Shown: positions 22,597 through 31,793, counted from the first letter of the stretch. The stretch: DNA of 47,541 nucleotides from Saprospiraceae bacterium (GCA_026985735.1 JALSPW010000102.1:1-47541), one strand, 5' to 3'. The notes: generated by a model not told the origin, from the sequence alone. Program-made: numbers and translations.

Positions 22597-25113
22597 TTAT
22601 ATTTCCATTTTGAATCTCAGATTTATTCTTCTTGAAGTAAGAGTGTTTTTTATGGCATAATATCCACCGGTAATTGTCCTTACCCAGTTTACCGAAGAAG
22701 GATTGTTTATACCGAGAAGATTGAATATTTCCAAACTGACCCAAGTGTTTCGTGTAAATCTTAGTGGATGTAGCGGTTTATGGCTTTTCATGGTTTTATC
22801 CCAAAGCAAATATGAAAAACCTATATCCACTCTTCTATAAGGCGGATATCTGTAGTTATTTCTTACTACTATATTATCATCCTTAAATCCAAATGGTAAT
22901 CCTGTACCTAAATTAAGATTGAAATGCACTTTGAAATTTTTATTGTTTTTAAAATAATCCTGAAAAAATAATGAAACATTAACTAGTCTGTCAGTAGGGC
23001 GGGGTACATATTGAGTATTAACCAAGGAAGTGTCCGCCCATTTTTTATGTTGAATTCCATTTAGTTTTTCCCTTGCTTGCATTATGGATATATTAATCCA
23101 CGACTCTGCATCGGGAACAAATTCTCCATTCAATCTGAAATCAATACCGGTAATATACCCTTTGGAATCATTTTCTCCGGAATAAATAATTCTTACGTTA
23201 TCATAATCATAAGAAACCAGATTGTCAAGCCTTTTATAATAAAGTTCTGAAATTAATTTCATCTTTTTATTACTGATTTTTTTCCAATAGAAATCATAGC
23301 TAATGCCTGCTAATATATGGATTGATTTTTGAGATTTTATATCAAGGTTTAATGAACCGTTTCTTCGCCTGTGTTCTTTGTAAAACGGTGGTTGATAATA
23401 TAGTCCCCCCGATAGTTTCAAAGCAATATCCCTCTTCCAATTCAATGGCTTATATGATACCTGAAATCTTGGACTTGTGAGAAATTCACCGTTAAGTGGT
23501 CTATACATAAACCGTAGTCCTGCAGTTGCCTTTATTTCATGACTTTTATTTTTTCTGAAATAAGTATCTGAAACAAATGCACTGAAATTGTTTTTATTCA
23601 ATTGATTTTTACTTTTTAATACATACTGTAATGATACAATAGAATCGGTATATGGAATTGAATAATCTGCCGAGTCGAGTCTTTCCCACTCATTTATTTT
23701 ATCGAAAAAATACATTCTTTTAAAATCTAAACCCCATTGTATAAAATGAGAACTTTCTATTCCTGAAATCCCGGATTGGTTTAACTCTATACCTCCGATA
23801 TGCTTAATATTGGATATTTGTGAATAAAGAAAATCTCGTGTGTATTTATGTTGAGCTCCAATACCTAAAAGGCTTATTTCTTCTCCCGTCTTATCACTGC
23901 CGAAATTTGTTTCAATTTGGCTTAAACGGTATTCACCGAGAATATCATATCTTTGTGATTCTGATCCAATATATGAAGACCCCAAAAGTTTTAAATAAAA
24001 TGGATTCTTTCTTCTTTCAGGAACATATGTCAATGTGAGACCATTCATGAAACTATTGAATTCATCAACTTCATTGCCTTCAAAGAATGTGGTAAATCTA
24101 ATTGCTTTTCTGATTGTTCCCGTTACTTCCTGCTGGCTCTTGGGTTTTAATCTAAAAATATTACCATTGTAATTTCCGAGATAAGCAATCTGGATATCTT
24201 TGTTTATATCATAAGTAATAAATGTCTGAATGTCCGTGAATGTGGGGATATACTCTCCTTTTTTGGTTTGGCTGTTAAGAAGATAGCGATTGTCTTTATA
24301 TCTTAATCCTGTTAATATTCTCAGTTTATTCCACTTGTTTTTCCCCAATTTGGTACTTCCTTCCAAATGTGCATTAGCTCCTAAAAGACTTAATGATATT
24401 GAAGATTTGAAAATCGTAGGCCTCTTGTAATGAATATCCAATACAGAGGACATTTTATTGCCGTATTTTGCTTCAAAACCACCTGAAGAAAAAGACAAAT
24501 CTTTTATTAAATCAGGATTGGGAAAACTTAATCCTTCTTGTTCTGAATTTTGAATAAGTTGTGGTCTGAAAATCTCAAAATCATTTACATAAACAAGATT
24601 TTCATCATAGTTACCACCTCTCACATTGTATTGAGATGATAATTCTCCCCCTGTCCCAGTCGATGTTCCAAGAGCTATACTTGGCAAAACACTTTCAAAA
24701 TTTCCAGATGTAATTGGCAAAAGTTTTAATTCTTCAATATCTTCACGTATCATACCGACATCATTAATCCGGCTATCGGTAATTGTTACTTCATATTTTG
24801 TATCATCAGGCATTAGAGCAACGTTTATTTGGTGTTTTTCGTTTTTACTAAGCCCTTTGATATGATATTTTGTTTTTTTATAACCTATTCGCGTATAAAT
24901 AATATCCAAACTTTTATTTGCAGGAATATCAAGTTTATACAATCCGTTAAAATCAGTTTGCACAGCTGTAGTTGTTCCATCAATAAAAACCGTTACTACT
25001 TCTACCGGATCTTTTGTGACAGCGTCTGTAATCACACCGAAAATAGTACTTTTTTGAGCATTTAAAAGAAATGGTAAAATAAAAAAGAATAATAGTTTTG
25101 CCGTTTTATGCAT
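22597..25113 (-). CDS. TonB-dependent receptor with carboxypeptidase-like N-terminal domain
   Basis: An outer-membrane receptor of about 838 residues for TonB-driven uptake. The frame opens at 25131, but the ATG at 25113 gives a standard signal peptide (MHKTAKLLFFFILPFLLNAQ), so I use that. Residues 25-105 of the shorter form are a CarboxypepD_reg-like beta domain (VFGVITDAVTKDP-type start, TDFNGLYKLDIP). The plug follows (QYNVRGGNYDENLVYVNDFEI; FSSGGFEAKYGNKMSSVLDI), then a barrel with many aromatic strand ends, finishing NLRFKMEI. No SusD-like partner is adjacent, so it is not a standard glycan-utilisation pair. The substrate cannot be inferred. It is alone on its strand, divergent from the HerA-like operon. 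Confidence 0.92.
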   Translation of the reverse strand: MHKTAKLLFFFILPFLLNAQKSTIFGVITDAVTKDPVEVVTVFIDGTTTAVQTDFNGLYKLDIPANKSLDIIYTRIGYKKTKYHIKGLSKNEKHQINVALMPDDTKYEVTITDSRINDVGMIREDIEELKLLPITSGNFESVLPSIALGTSTGTGGELSSQYNVRGGNYDENLVYVNDFEIFRPQLIQNSEQEGLSFPNPDLIKDLSFSSGGFEAKYGNKMSSVLDIHYKRPTIFKSSISLSLLGANAHLEGSTKLGKNKWNKLRILTGLRYKDNRYLLNSQTKKGEYIPTFTDIQTFITYDINKDIQIAYLGNYNGNIFRLKPKSQQEVTGTIRKAIRFTTFFEGNEVDEFNSFMNGLTLTYVPERRKNPFYLKLLGSSYIGSESQRYDILGEYRLSQIETNFGSDKTGEEISLLGIGAQHKYTRDFLYSQISNIKHIGGIELNQSGISGIESSHFIQWGLDFKRMYFFDKINEWERLDSADYSIPYTDSIVSLQYVLKSKNQLNKNNFSAFVSDTYFRKNKSHEIKATAGLRFMYRPLNGEFLTSPRFQVSYKPLNWKRDIALKLSGGLYYQPPFYKEHRRRNGSLNLDIKSQKSIHILAGISYDFYWKKISNKKMKLISELYYKRLDNLVSYDYDNVRIIYSGENDSKGYITGIDFRLNGEFVPDAESWINISIMQAREKLNGIQHKKWADTSLVNTQYVPRPTDRLVNVSLFFQDYFKNNKNFKVHFNLNLGTGLPFGFKDDNIVVRNNYRYPPYRRVDIGFSYLLWDKTMKSHKPLHPLRFTRNTWVSLEIFNLLGINNPSSVNWVRTITGGYYAIKNTLTSRRINLRFKMEI

Positions 25114-25173
25114 TATTAAAAATTTAACCATATAAAAATAACGTAAACATAATTAACGTAATAAAATTTTTTC

Positions 25174-25181
25174 TATTTTTG
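25174..25181 (+). promoter_or_regulatory. Promoter -7 box (TATTTTTG) of the HerA-like operon
   Basis: TAnnTTTG match 15 nt before the ATG at 25196. No clear -33. Confidence 0.55.
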
Positions 25182-25195
25182 TAATATATAAAATA

Positions 25196-26779
25196 ATGAC
25201 AATAATGGATAAAAAACAAAAATTTATTGAATTAATAAATAATGGTTATCATTTTAAAAATGATTCATTTATTTTGGGTGCTGCTAAATTAGATGATGAA
25301 GTACTGAAAGATACATTTGTTAGATTGCCTTTGAAAACATTTAACAGGCATGGTTTGATTGCGGGTGCAACCGGAACGGGTAAAACAAAAACTTTGCAAA
25401 TAATGGCAGAACAATTATCTGCTAATGGTGTGCCGTCACTTGTAATGGATATCAAAGGTGATTTAAGTGGAATTGCTGTCCCCGGAAATATGCATCCTAA
25501 AATAATAGAAAGACATGAAAAAATCGGTCTGCCTTATATTCCTTCGGGAAGCCCTGTTGAACTTTTGACCCTTTCCGGTGAGAAAGGTGTCCGTTTGAGA
25601 GCGACTGTTTCAGAATTCGGACCAATTTTATTTTCAAAGATTTTGGGATTAAATGATGTGCAATCAGGTATTATAGCAGTGGTTTTTAAATATTGCGATG
25701 ACAATGATATTCCATTAGTTGATCTTAAAGATGTTAAAAAAGTATTACAATATTTAAGCACTGACGGTAAAGAAGGATTTGAGGAAACTTATGGGAAAAT
25801 GTCATCTGTTTCACTTGGTACAATATTGCGGAAAATAGTAGAACTTGAACAGCAAGGAGCAGAAATATTTTTCGGTGAACCGTCTTTTGATGTGCATGAT
25901 CTTTTAAGGGTTGATAGTGAAGGGCAAGGTATAGTTTCCGTTTTAAGATTGACAGATCTTCAGGATAGGCCAAAATTATTTTCAACATTTATGCTGCAAA
26001 TGCTCGCAGAGATATATTCAATTTTTCCTGAGGAAGGAGATCTTGATAAACCTAAATTAGTTATTTTTATAGATGAGGCTCATCTGGTTTTTGAAGAGGC
26101 AAGTGATGCCCTTTTGGACCAAATAGAAGTAATAGTGAAATTGATAAGATCCAAAGGAGTAGGAGTATTTTTTGTTACTCAGAATCCTACCGATATTCCG
26201 GATGAAGTTCTTAGTCAGTTGGGTATGAAGGTGCAACATGCTCTGAGAGCTTTTACAGCAAGAGACAGGAAAGCAATTCAAAAAGCTGCGGAAAATTATC
26301 CCTTGACAGATTATTATGATATTGATGAATTGATTACCAGATTGGGGATAGGCGAGGCTATCGTGACGGTATTGAATGAAAAGGGGATTCCAACTCCTTT
26401 GGTCCATACTTATTTAAGAGCTCCTCAATCGAGAATGGATGTTTTGACTGATGATGAAATTAATTATTTGGTCAATCAGTCAAAATTGATTAAAAAATAT
26501 AATACTCCAATTGACAGGGAAAGTGCTTATGAATTGTTATCTGCAAAGATGGATGCTGCCCGTGAAGATGAACATAAATCGAATGTGGAAAAAGGATATA
26601 AGGAATTAAACAGGAGTAGAAAAAGAGAAAAAAGTACTCTTGAGAAAATATTGACAAGTACTACTTCAAGACAAATAGGAAGAACGGTAGCAAGGGAATT
26701 GACAAGAGGGTTATTGGGTGTGCTTGGTATAAAAACAACTAGGAGGAGACGAAGGCGCAAAACAACTTCCTGGTTTTAA
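25196..26779 (+). CDS. HerA-like ATPase of the DUF853/YjgR family
   Basis: A 527-residue cytoplasmic P-loop ATPase of the HerA/FtsK-like class, close to E. coli YjgR. Walker A is GATGTGKT (57-64); Walker B is LVIFIDEAHLVF near 284-295; an arginine-rich region follows the sensor-like FFVTQNPTDIPDEVLSQLG. Family blocks such as RHGLIAGATGTGKTKTLQ and SLVMDIKGDLSG are clear. The C-terminus ends in a basic run with seven nearly consecutive arginines, which may contact nucleic acid. A second in-frame ATG at 25205 is an alternative start. It heads an operon with an acyltransferase gene (15 bp on) and a pseudouridine synthase gene. The function of YjgR-type proteins is not settled. Confidence 0.93.
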   Translation: MTIMDKKQKFIELINNGYHFKNDSFILGAAKLDDEVLKDTFVRLPLKTFNRHGLIAGATGTGKTKTLQIMAEQLSANGVPSLVMDIKGDLSGIAVPGNMHPKIIERHEKIGLPYIPSGSPVELLTLSGEKGVRLRATVSEFGPILFSKILGLNDVQSGIIAVVFKYCDDNDIPLVDLKDVKKVLQYLSTDGKEGFEETYGKMSSVSLGTILRKIVELEQQGAEIFFGEPSFDVHDLLRVDSEGQGIVSVLRLTDLQDRPKLFSTFMLQMLAEIYSIFPEEGDLDKPKLVIFIDEAHLVFEEASDALLDQIEVIVKLIRSKGVGVFFVTQNPTDIPDEVLSQLGMKVQHALRAFTARDRKAIQKAAENYPLTDYYDIDELITRLGIGEAIVTVLNEKGIPTPLVHTYLRAPQSRMDVLTDDEINYLVNQSKLIKKYNTPIDRESAYELLSAKMDAAREDEHKSNVEKGYKELNRSRKREKSTLEKILTSTTSRQIGRTVARELTRGLLGVLGIKTTRRRRRRKTTSWF

Positions 26780-26794
26780 TATAAAAATAAAAAA

Positions 26795-27379
26795 ATGAAA
26801 AAGCTTATCGCAATATTTATTTTAAAATTGTGGGGTTGGAAGATAAAGGGAAAGAAAGCTCCTGATAAAAAACTTATGATTGTTGTTATGCCTCATACAT
26901 CAAATTGGGATTTTCCTATCGGTATATTAGTGAGGTGGAAAATGGAGATGAAAATTAAATTTGTGGGTAAATCCAGTTTATTTAAACCGCCTTACGGTTT
27001 TATTATGAGGGCTTTGGGAGGTTATCCTGTCGAAAGAAATCCTACGAAAAAAAAAGAAAGTGTAGTAGAACAAATTATTGATATTATTAATAGTGAGGAT
27101 GAGATAAGAATAACTTTTACTCCTGAGGGGACACGGAAAAAAGTGAAGAGACTTAGGTCGGGATTTTATACAATCGCTAAGGCTACCGGAATCAAAATCC
27201 AATTGGTCGCTATAGATTACCATTCTAAAACTGTTGTTTTTGATATACCGCATACTCCTGCTGAAACTTATGAAGAAGAATTATCAATATTAAAAAAATT
27301 TTATACCGGTTATAAAGGGAAATATCCGGATAAAACATTTGATTTTAATGATATTGATTTTAAGAAATATCTAACCTGA
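26795..27379 (+). CDS. 1-acyl-glycerol-3-phosphate acyltransferase-like protein
   Basis: A 194-residue membrane-associated acyltransferase of the PlsC superfamily. The catalytic HX4D motif is H34-TSNW-D39 (MPHTSNWDFP). The downstream GKSSLFKPPYGFIMRALGGYPVER block matches motif II, and TFTPEGTRKK matches the EGTR substrate-binding motif. The short length and the HTSNWD variant fit the small PlsC-like proteins common in Bacteroidota rather than housekeeping PlsC. Substrate may be a lysophospholipid or other lipid; not resolvable here. It is second in the operon with the HerA-like ATPase and the pseudouridine synthase; spacings are 15 and 20 bp. Confidence 0.9.
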   Translation: MKKLIAIFILKLWGWKIKGKKAPDKKLMIVVMPHTSNWDFPIGILVRWKMEMKIKFVGKSSLFKPPYGFIMRALGGYPVERNPTKKKESVVEQIIDIINSEDEIRITFTPEGTRKKVKRLRSGFYTIAKATGIKIQLVAIDYHSKTVVFDIPHTPAETYEEELSILKKFYTGYKGKYPDKTFDFNDIDFKKYLT

Positions 27380-27399
27380 ATAATTGCAAAACAATCTTA

Positions 27400-28104
27400 A
27401 TGCATAAAATAAATAATAATGTTAGTATTCTTTATGAGGATAATCACATAATTGTTGTGAATAAGCCGGCAGGTATTTTGTCTCAAAAAGATAAAACCAA
27501 TGATGATAGTATAATTGAAATTTTGAAAAATTATATTAAAACAAAATATAATAAACCGGGAAATGTATTTCTCGGTTCCGTGCATAGATTGGATAGACCT
27601 ACAAGCGGAGTTATGGTTTTTGCCAGAACTTCAAAAGCTCTGACTCGTTTAACTGTTTCAATGAAAGCTAAAGAATTTAATAAGAAGTATTATGCTATTA
27701 TAGAAGGTGTAATGAAAAAAAAATCCGGGAAATTGCAACATTTTCTTGTGAAGGATAATAAACTTAATGTTGTTACAGCCTTTAAAAATAAAATTAATGG
27801 AGGTAAAAAAGCAGAACTTGAATTTTATTTACTTGGGGTTATAGATAATCTTTCTCTTGTAGATATCCGGCTAATTACCGGAAGATCACATCAGATTAGA
27901 GCGCAATTCAGTAATGAATTCTATCCTGTTGTAGGTGATTTTAAATATGGTTCAAATTTGAAGATACAAGATAGAAGTATATGTCTGCATAGCTATAGTT
28001 TGAGTTTTGTCCATCCGGTCAAAAAAGAACTTATGAATTTTATTTCCCCTCCTGATTATAATAAATGTTTTTGGAAAAAATGGGCAAAGTATTTGAGGCA
28101 TTGA
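27400..28104 (+). CDS. RluA-family RNA pseudouridine synthase
   Basis: Isomerises uridine to pseudouridine in rRNA or tRNA. The 234-residue product consists of the catalytic domain only, with no S4 RNA-binding domain. The hallmark HRLDRPTSG is at 62-70, with catalytic D65. Other conserved pieces are VVNKPAGILSQ (19-29), KKYYAIIEG and LITGRSHQIRAQF. The lack of an S4 domain fits the small RluA/TruC-like members; the target position cannot be told. It is the last gene of the HerA-like operon, followed by a non-coding spacer. Confidence 0.93.
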   Translation: MHKINNNVSILYEDNHIIVVNKPAGILSQKDKTNDDSIIEILKNYIKTKYNKPGNVFLGSVHRLDRPTSGVMVFARTSKALTRLTVSMKAKEFNKKYYAIIEGVMKKKSGKLQHFLVKDNKLNVVTAFKNKINGGKKAELEFYLLGVIDNLSLVDIRLITGRSHQIRAQFSNEFYPVVGDFKYGSNLKIQDRSICLHSYSLSFVHPVKKELMNFISPPDYNKCFWKKWAKYLRH

Positions 28105-28206
28105 CAGGTTCGAAAGTTTCAAGTTTGAAAGATAAAATAAATTAATGATGAAATATTAAATCGGCTTTTAAGTCATGCTATCGCGTGCTTTCAAGTCCTA
28201 AAAGGT

Positions 28207-28226
28207 GTCACAAATTTATTTGCGAC
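28207..28226. repeat. Small hairpin in the spacer after the pseudouridine synthase gene
   Basis: Arms GTCACAAAT and ATTTGCGAC pair with one mismatch around a two-base centre. No T run follows on the + strand. It may be a weak 3' end structure. The rest of 28105-28377 is non-coding and starts with another TTTCAAGTTTGAAAG word-like tract. Confidence 0.3.
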
Positions 28227-28377
28227 AAAAACAAAGTCAGGTAAGTAATGATACTGAAGACCATGATTGGACATCTTAATATTACACAGGATAATTTGCT
28301 AAGTAATTTATTATTGCTAAAAAATCTGTATTTTGAATCAAAACATAGCAATATTTTTTGAAATAGCCTTTTTTTCC

Positions 28378-28385
28378 TATTTTTG
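28378..28385 (+). promoter_or_regulatory. Promoter -7 box (TATTTTTG) with -33 TTTG, exonuclease gene
   Basis: -33 element TTTG at 28357-28360 and -7 box at 28378-28385, 17 nt apart, 16 nt upstream of the ATG. A good two-part match. Confidence 0.7.
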
Positions 28386-28401
28386 ACCAAATTTTAAATT
28401 T

Positions 28402-29112
28402 ATGAATATCAGTAATATACTTTTTTTAGATATTGAAACAGTGCCTGTTTCCAAAGATTTTAATGATTTATCTCCAATAATGCAAGAGCTTTGGAAAAAG
28501 AAAAGCAAATATTGGTTAAAAGATACTGAAGAGAATGATGCTAGCTATGCTGAATTGTTTTCGACTAAAGCCGGAATATATGCGGAATTTGCTAAAGTGG
28601 TTTGTATTTCCGTTGGTTATATAAAAGAATTAAACGGTAAAAAGGAAATGAGATTAAATTCATATTACGGCGAGGATGAAAAAAAAGTATTGGAAGATTT
28701 TTCAGCATTGCTAAATAAACATTTCAACAATCCTACTAAATATTTTTTGTGTGGTCATAATATTAAAGAGTTTGATATCCCGTTTTTGTCCAGAAGAATG
28801 ATAGTAAATGGTCTTCCTCTCCCCGCTATGCTTGATATTGCTGGTAAAAAGCCATGGGAAACAAAACATCTTTGCGATACTATGGAGATGTGGAAATTCG
28901 GTGATTATAAGAATTATACTTCTCTCAATTTATTAGCAGCAATCCTTGGTATAAAATCTCCTAAAGATGATATTGACGGTTCAATGGTAGGTATGGTATA
29001 TTGGGAAGAAAATGATTTGGAACGTATTAAAATTTATTGTGAAAAAGATGTTTTGACTGTTGCTCAGATATATTTGAGGATGCATAATTTACCTCTTTTG
29101 GAAGAGGAATAA
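28402..29112 (+). CDS. PolB-like 3'-5' exonuclease (DEDD superfamily)
   Basis: A 236-residue stand-alone exonuclease related to the proofreading domain of family B DNA polymerases. Motif I is FLDIETVP with D10 and E12. Motif II is within CGHNIKEFDIPFLSRRM (second Asp), and the C-terminal YCEKDVLTVAQIY supplies the last Asp. The insert WKKKSKYW...AELFSTKAGIYAEFAKVVCISVG is typical of the bacterial 'predicted 3'-5' exonuclease related to PolB' group. It is a single gene with its own promoter. Probably involved in DNA repair or turnover; no partner is adjacent. Confidence 0.92.
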   Translation: MNISNILFLDIETVPVSKDFNDLSPIMQELWKKKSKYWLKDTEENDASYAELFSTKAGIYAEFAKVVCISVGYIKELNGKKEMRLNSYYGEDEKKVLEDFSALLNKHFNNPTKYFLCGHNIKEFDIPFLSRRMIVNGLPLPAMLDIAGKKPWETKHLCDTMEMWKFGDYKNYTSLNLLAAILGIKSPKDDIDGSMVGMVYWEENDLERIKIYCEKDVLTVAQIYLRMHNLPLLEEE

Positions 29113-29183
29113 TTTAAATAAAAATAATTAAATTAAGAGATTGAATTTTATGCAATTTATATTGTTTACAAATTAATTTTATG

Positions 29184-29191
29184 TATCTTTG
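29184..29191 (+). promoter_or_regulatory. Orphan promoter -7 box (TATCTTTG)
   Basis: TAnnTTTG match with a TTG 19 nt upstream, but 308 nt before the next start codon. May serve a long leader or an unannotated transcript. Confidence 0.45.
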
Positions 29192-29426
29192 GCTTTTAGT
29201 TTATCAATTTGATATTATACTGTTATCATAGTAAAGATAAGAAATGCTTTTTTTAATTTTAATATTTGTTACAGTTTAGTATTAATTTTTTTGGTATATA
29301 TTTGAAATGGTTTTTTAACAAAATAATATTAAAATAGCAGTTGTCTTTTTTGAAAAAAATAATTATTGATTTTATGTTTTCATGATATTACGAATTGTGA
29401 TGCAGTTAAAAGTGAAAAGTATTGTT

Positions 29427-29434
29427 TATATTTG
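29427..29434 (+). promoter_or_regulatory. Photolyase gene promoter -7 box (TATATTTG)
   Basis: TAnnTTTG match 65 nt before the TTG start at 29499. No good -33 element. Confidence 0.45.
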
Positions 29435-29498
29435 ACTTTTTAAATCAATATCTGGTATATATTGCTATATTTAAGTTAACAATTAAAATAATATAGTT

Positions 29499-30926
29499 TT
29501 GAGAATAAAAATAGGAATTGTTTGGTTTAGACACGATTTAAGATTAAGAGATAATGAGGCATTGACACAAGCGACAAATCAATGTGATGTAATTATACCA
29601 ATTTATGTTTTTGATAAAAGACTCTATGATAATAAAACAGAATATGGTTTTCGTCAGGTTGGGCCTTATAGAGCTAAATTTATTTTGGAATCCCTTGCAT
29701 ATTTAAAGAAATCCTTTAGGGAAAGAAATATTGATTTGATTATTCGTTATGGTAAGACAGAAGATATAATTTATGAAATCGCACATAAAGTTAAATCGAC
29801 ATGGGTTTATTGTAATAGAGAGCGGACTCCTGAAGAAGAATTTATCCAGGATGAATTGGAAAAGAAATTGTGGCAGATAGGACAAGAATTGAGGTTTACA
29901 AGAGGTAAAATGCTTTATCATACCGGTGATTTGCCTTTTCCTATAAAACATACTCCCGATACTTATGCCGCATTTTACCGGGAAGTCGGTAAAATAGTTC
30001 CTGTAAGAAAACCATTGCCTATTCCGGATAAGATTCTGCCTTATATGGATAATGTAATGTCCGAACCTTTGCCAACAATGGAAGATTTGGGTTTTACTCC
30101 TGATGAGATACCGGAATCAACTGTTTTTAAGGGTGGAGAATATGAGGCAATAAGAAGAATGGAAGAATTTATAAAAAATAATTTTAAAGCTACAGCTCTG
30201 AGTTTAAAACAGAAAAAGAAAAAAGGTAGTGTGCTTGTTACCCACATGAGTCCATATTTGAATACAGGATGTATCTCGCCAAAAACCATTTATGAATATA
30301 TAAATAGATTTATGGGGAATAAATACCATAGCAATAGAGCTTCTTGTATTATTCATGGCCTTATGAGAAGAGATTTTTTCAAATTACAGGAAAAGAAATA
30401 TGTGATAAAGATTTTTGAAAAAGGTGGTATTAGAGGTTTGGATTTATCTGATTTGACAGATGATATGGAAGCTTTTAATCTTTGGAAAAATGCAAAAACA
30501 GGTGTTCCGATAGTCGATGCATTTATGAGAGAATTGAATCAGACAGGTTTTATTTCCTTTGAAGGTAGAAGGATTTTATCGCAATTTTTAATAGAAGAAT
30601 TGAAAGTGAATTGGCAACTTGGTGCAGAATATTTTCAGTCTGTTTTGGTAGATTATAATCCGTGTAGTAATTGGGGTAATTGGAATACAATGGCAGGCGT
30701 TAATTTTGATGCCAAAGAAGACAGATATTGCAATTTTATTACTAAAGCTAAAAAGTTGGATCCTAAAGGTGAGTTCGTTAGACGTTGGATACCGGAATTG
30801 TCAACATTGGGAAATAATAGTATCCATGAACCTGATAAAGTATCTGAGGCTGAACTTAAAAAAGCAAATATAAAATTAGGAAAAGATTATCCGGAACCCA
30901 TAGTGAACACAGAACGCTGGGTTTAA
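29499..30926 (+). CDS. DASH-type photolyase/cryptochrome homologue with altered lesion pocket
   Basis: A 475-residue flavoprotein of the photolyase/cryptochrome superfamily. The N-terminal antenna-type domain begins IGIVWFRHDLRLRDNEAL. The FAD domain contains SPYLNTGCISPKTIY and CSNWGNWNTMAG. GEFVRRWIPEL and the DLPFPIKHTPDTYAAFYREV block resemble the DASH group. FAD-site residues look intact (N391, W395, R291). By alignment to E. coli photolyase from memory, the lesion-binding E274, W277, N341, R342 and W384 correspond to G287, R290, F354, E355 and T397. The start is a TTG: no ATG precedes the conserved IVWFRHDLRL in frame. It is a single gene. Family is certain, but repair of cyclobutane dimers is doubtful. 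Confidence 0.9.
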   Translation: MRIKIGIVWFRHDLRLRDNEALTQATNQCDVIIPIYVFDKRLYDNKTEYGFRQVGPYRAKFILESLAYLKKSFRERNIDLIIRYGKTEDIIYEIAHKVKSTWVYCNRERTPEEEFIQDELEKKLWQIGQELRFTRGKMLYHTGDLPFPIKHTPDTYAAFYREVGKIVPVRKPLPIPDKILPYMDNVMSEPLPTMEDLGFTPDEIPESTVFKGGEYEAIRRMEEFIKNNFKATALSLKQKKKKGSVLVTHMSPYLNTGCISPKTIYEYINRFMGNKYHSNRASCIIHGLMRRDFFKLQEKKYVIKIFEKGGIRGLDLSDLTDDMEAFNLWKNAKTGVPIVDAFMRELNQTGFISFEGRRILSQFLIEELKVNWQLGAEYFQSVLVDYNPCSNWGNWNTMAGVNFDAKEDRYCNFITKAKKLDPKGEFVRRWIPELSTLGNNSIHEPDKVSEAELKKANIKLGKDYPEPIVNTERWV

Positions 30927-30961
30927 ATCTATTGATTTTCTATCATTTTCATCTTATTCGG

Positions 30962-31183
30962 TTAATCAAAAATAAGTGTATATGTCTTTCGTATGTATTT
31001 TTTTAGATTAAGCCAAAATAATGCAATCAGATAAAAAATCAAAGGTGAACCTAATGTTAAAAACGATACATAAATAAAATATAATCTCATTTTGCTGCTC
31101 TGAATTCCAAATTTTTCACCTAGATAAGCAAAGACTCCAAAAGTAGACCGTTCAGTTTTATTTTTAAGCCAGTTTTTTAACAT
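30962..31183 (-). CDS. PspC-domain small membrane protein
   Basis: A 73-residue protein with the PspC pattern: FGVFAYLGEKFGIQSSKMRLYFIYVSF, then LGSPLIFYLIALFWL as one or two membrane-spanning segments, and a basic tail. PspC-domain proteins in other bacteria sit in the inner membrane and take part in phage-shock/envelope stress responses; stand-alone copies such as this one are common in Bacteroidota with unknown roles. It lies 10 bp after the DUF6580 gene on the same strand and is convergent with the photolyase gene. No pspA is nearby. Confidence 0.88.
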   Translation of the reverse strand: MLKNWLKNKTERSTFGVFAYLGEKFGIQSSKMRLYFIYVSFLTLGSPLIFYLIALFWLNLKKYIRKTYTLIFD

Positions 31184-31193
31184 TTTAATTTAT

Positions 31194-31793
31194 TTATTCG
31201 TCAAAAGAGAACTCGCTCTTTAGTTTTAATACATACTTGATAGTAATATCATATATGCCAAAAACGATAAAACTAAAGATAATATTGCTTATTAATGTAC
31301 TTCTGAAAAATGGAATTCCCGCAACATAACTGTTTATTAAACCTGAAAAATCTCTTGAATAAAGTTCGGGAGAACTCATCCAAGATCCAAAATTTGTAAT
31401 TAGAAAAAATATTAAGGCTCCTCCTATCGCTGTGAAAAACAGTTTTAAATAGCTGAATTTCTTTAATATATATGATGCGGCAATTATTATAATAAAAATG
31501 CTCAGATATACCCAAATCATGTAGTCGGCAACAATAATTATGTTTGATCTGTTTGCAAAATATTCCGGATGTATGTAGTTGTTGAAAATAAAATCAGATA
31601 TAAATAAAGATAAGATTGTAATGTACAAAAATATTTTTTTTCTGATAAACATAGCTCCACCAAAAATGGCTAATCCTAAAATAGGTGTAAAATTATCAGG
31701 GTGGGGCATTAGTTTGATTCCGGCAATAAGCAAAATATATAAACTGATTAATACCGGTATTAAAATTGTTTTATTATTAATATTGATTTTCAT
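31194..31793 (-). CDS. DUF6580-family integral membrane protein
   Basis: A 199-residue inner-membrane protein with about six hydrophobic segments. Family-like blocks are MPHPDNFTPILGLAIFGGAMF near residues 29-49, the conserved ITNFGSWMSSPELYSRDFSGL, and YVAGIPFFRSTLISNIIFS. The overall shape resembles small substrate-binding (S) components of ECF-type vitamin transporters, though this is a resemblance only and no ATPase subunit is nearby. It is the first gene of a two-gene unit with PspC, with a -7 box 86 nt upstream, divergent from the pgi promoter. Function unknown. Confidence 0.82.
   Translation of the reverse strand: MKININNKTILIPVLISLYILLIAGIKLMPHPDNFTPILGLAIFGGAMFIRKKIFLYITILSLFISDFIFNNYIHPEYFANRSNIIIVADYMIWVYLSIFIIIIAASYILKKFSYLKLFFTAIGGALIFFLITNFGSWMSSPELYSRDFSGLINSYVAGIPFFRSTLISNIIFSFIVFGIYDITIKYVLKLKSEFSFDE

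Larger units (their letters stand above)
29113..29498 (+). other. Non-coding region with two promoter boxes upstream of the photolyase gene
   Basis: No credible ORF is present. A -7 box TATCTTTG (29184-29191) with TTG at 29162-29164 lies over 300 nt before the next gene, and a second box lies at 29427-29434. Either the photolyase has a long leader or a small RNA begins here. Everything else is AT-rich. Confidence 0.5.

Noticed and set aside
22597-25113. SusC of a SusC/SusD glycan-uptake pair
   Set aside because: No SusD-like gene or glycoside hydrolase cluster lies next to it, and the protein is shorter than typical SusC.
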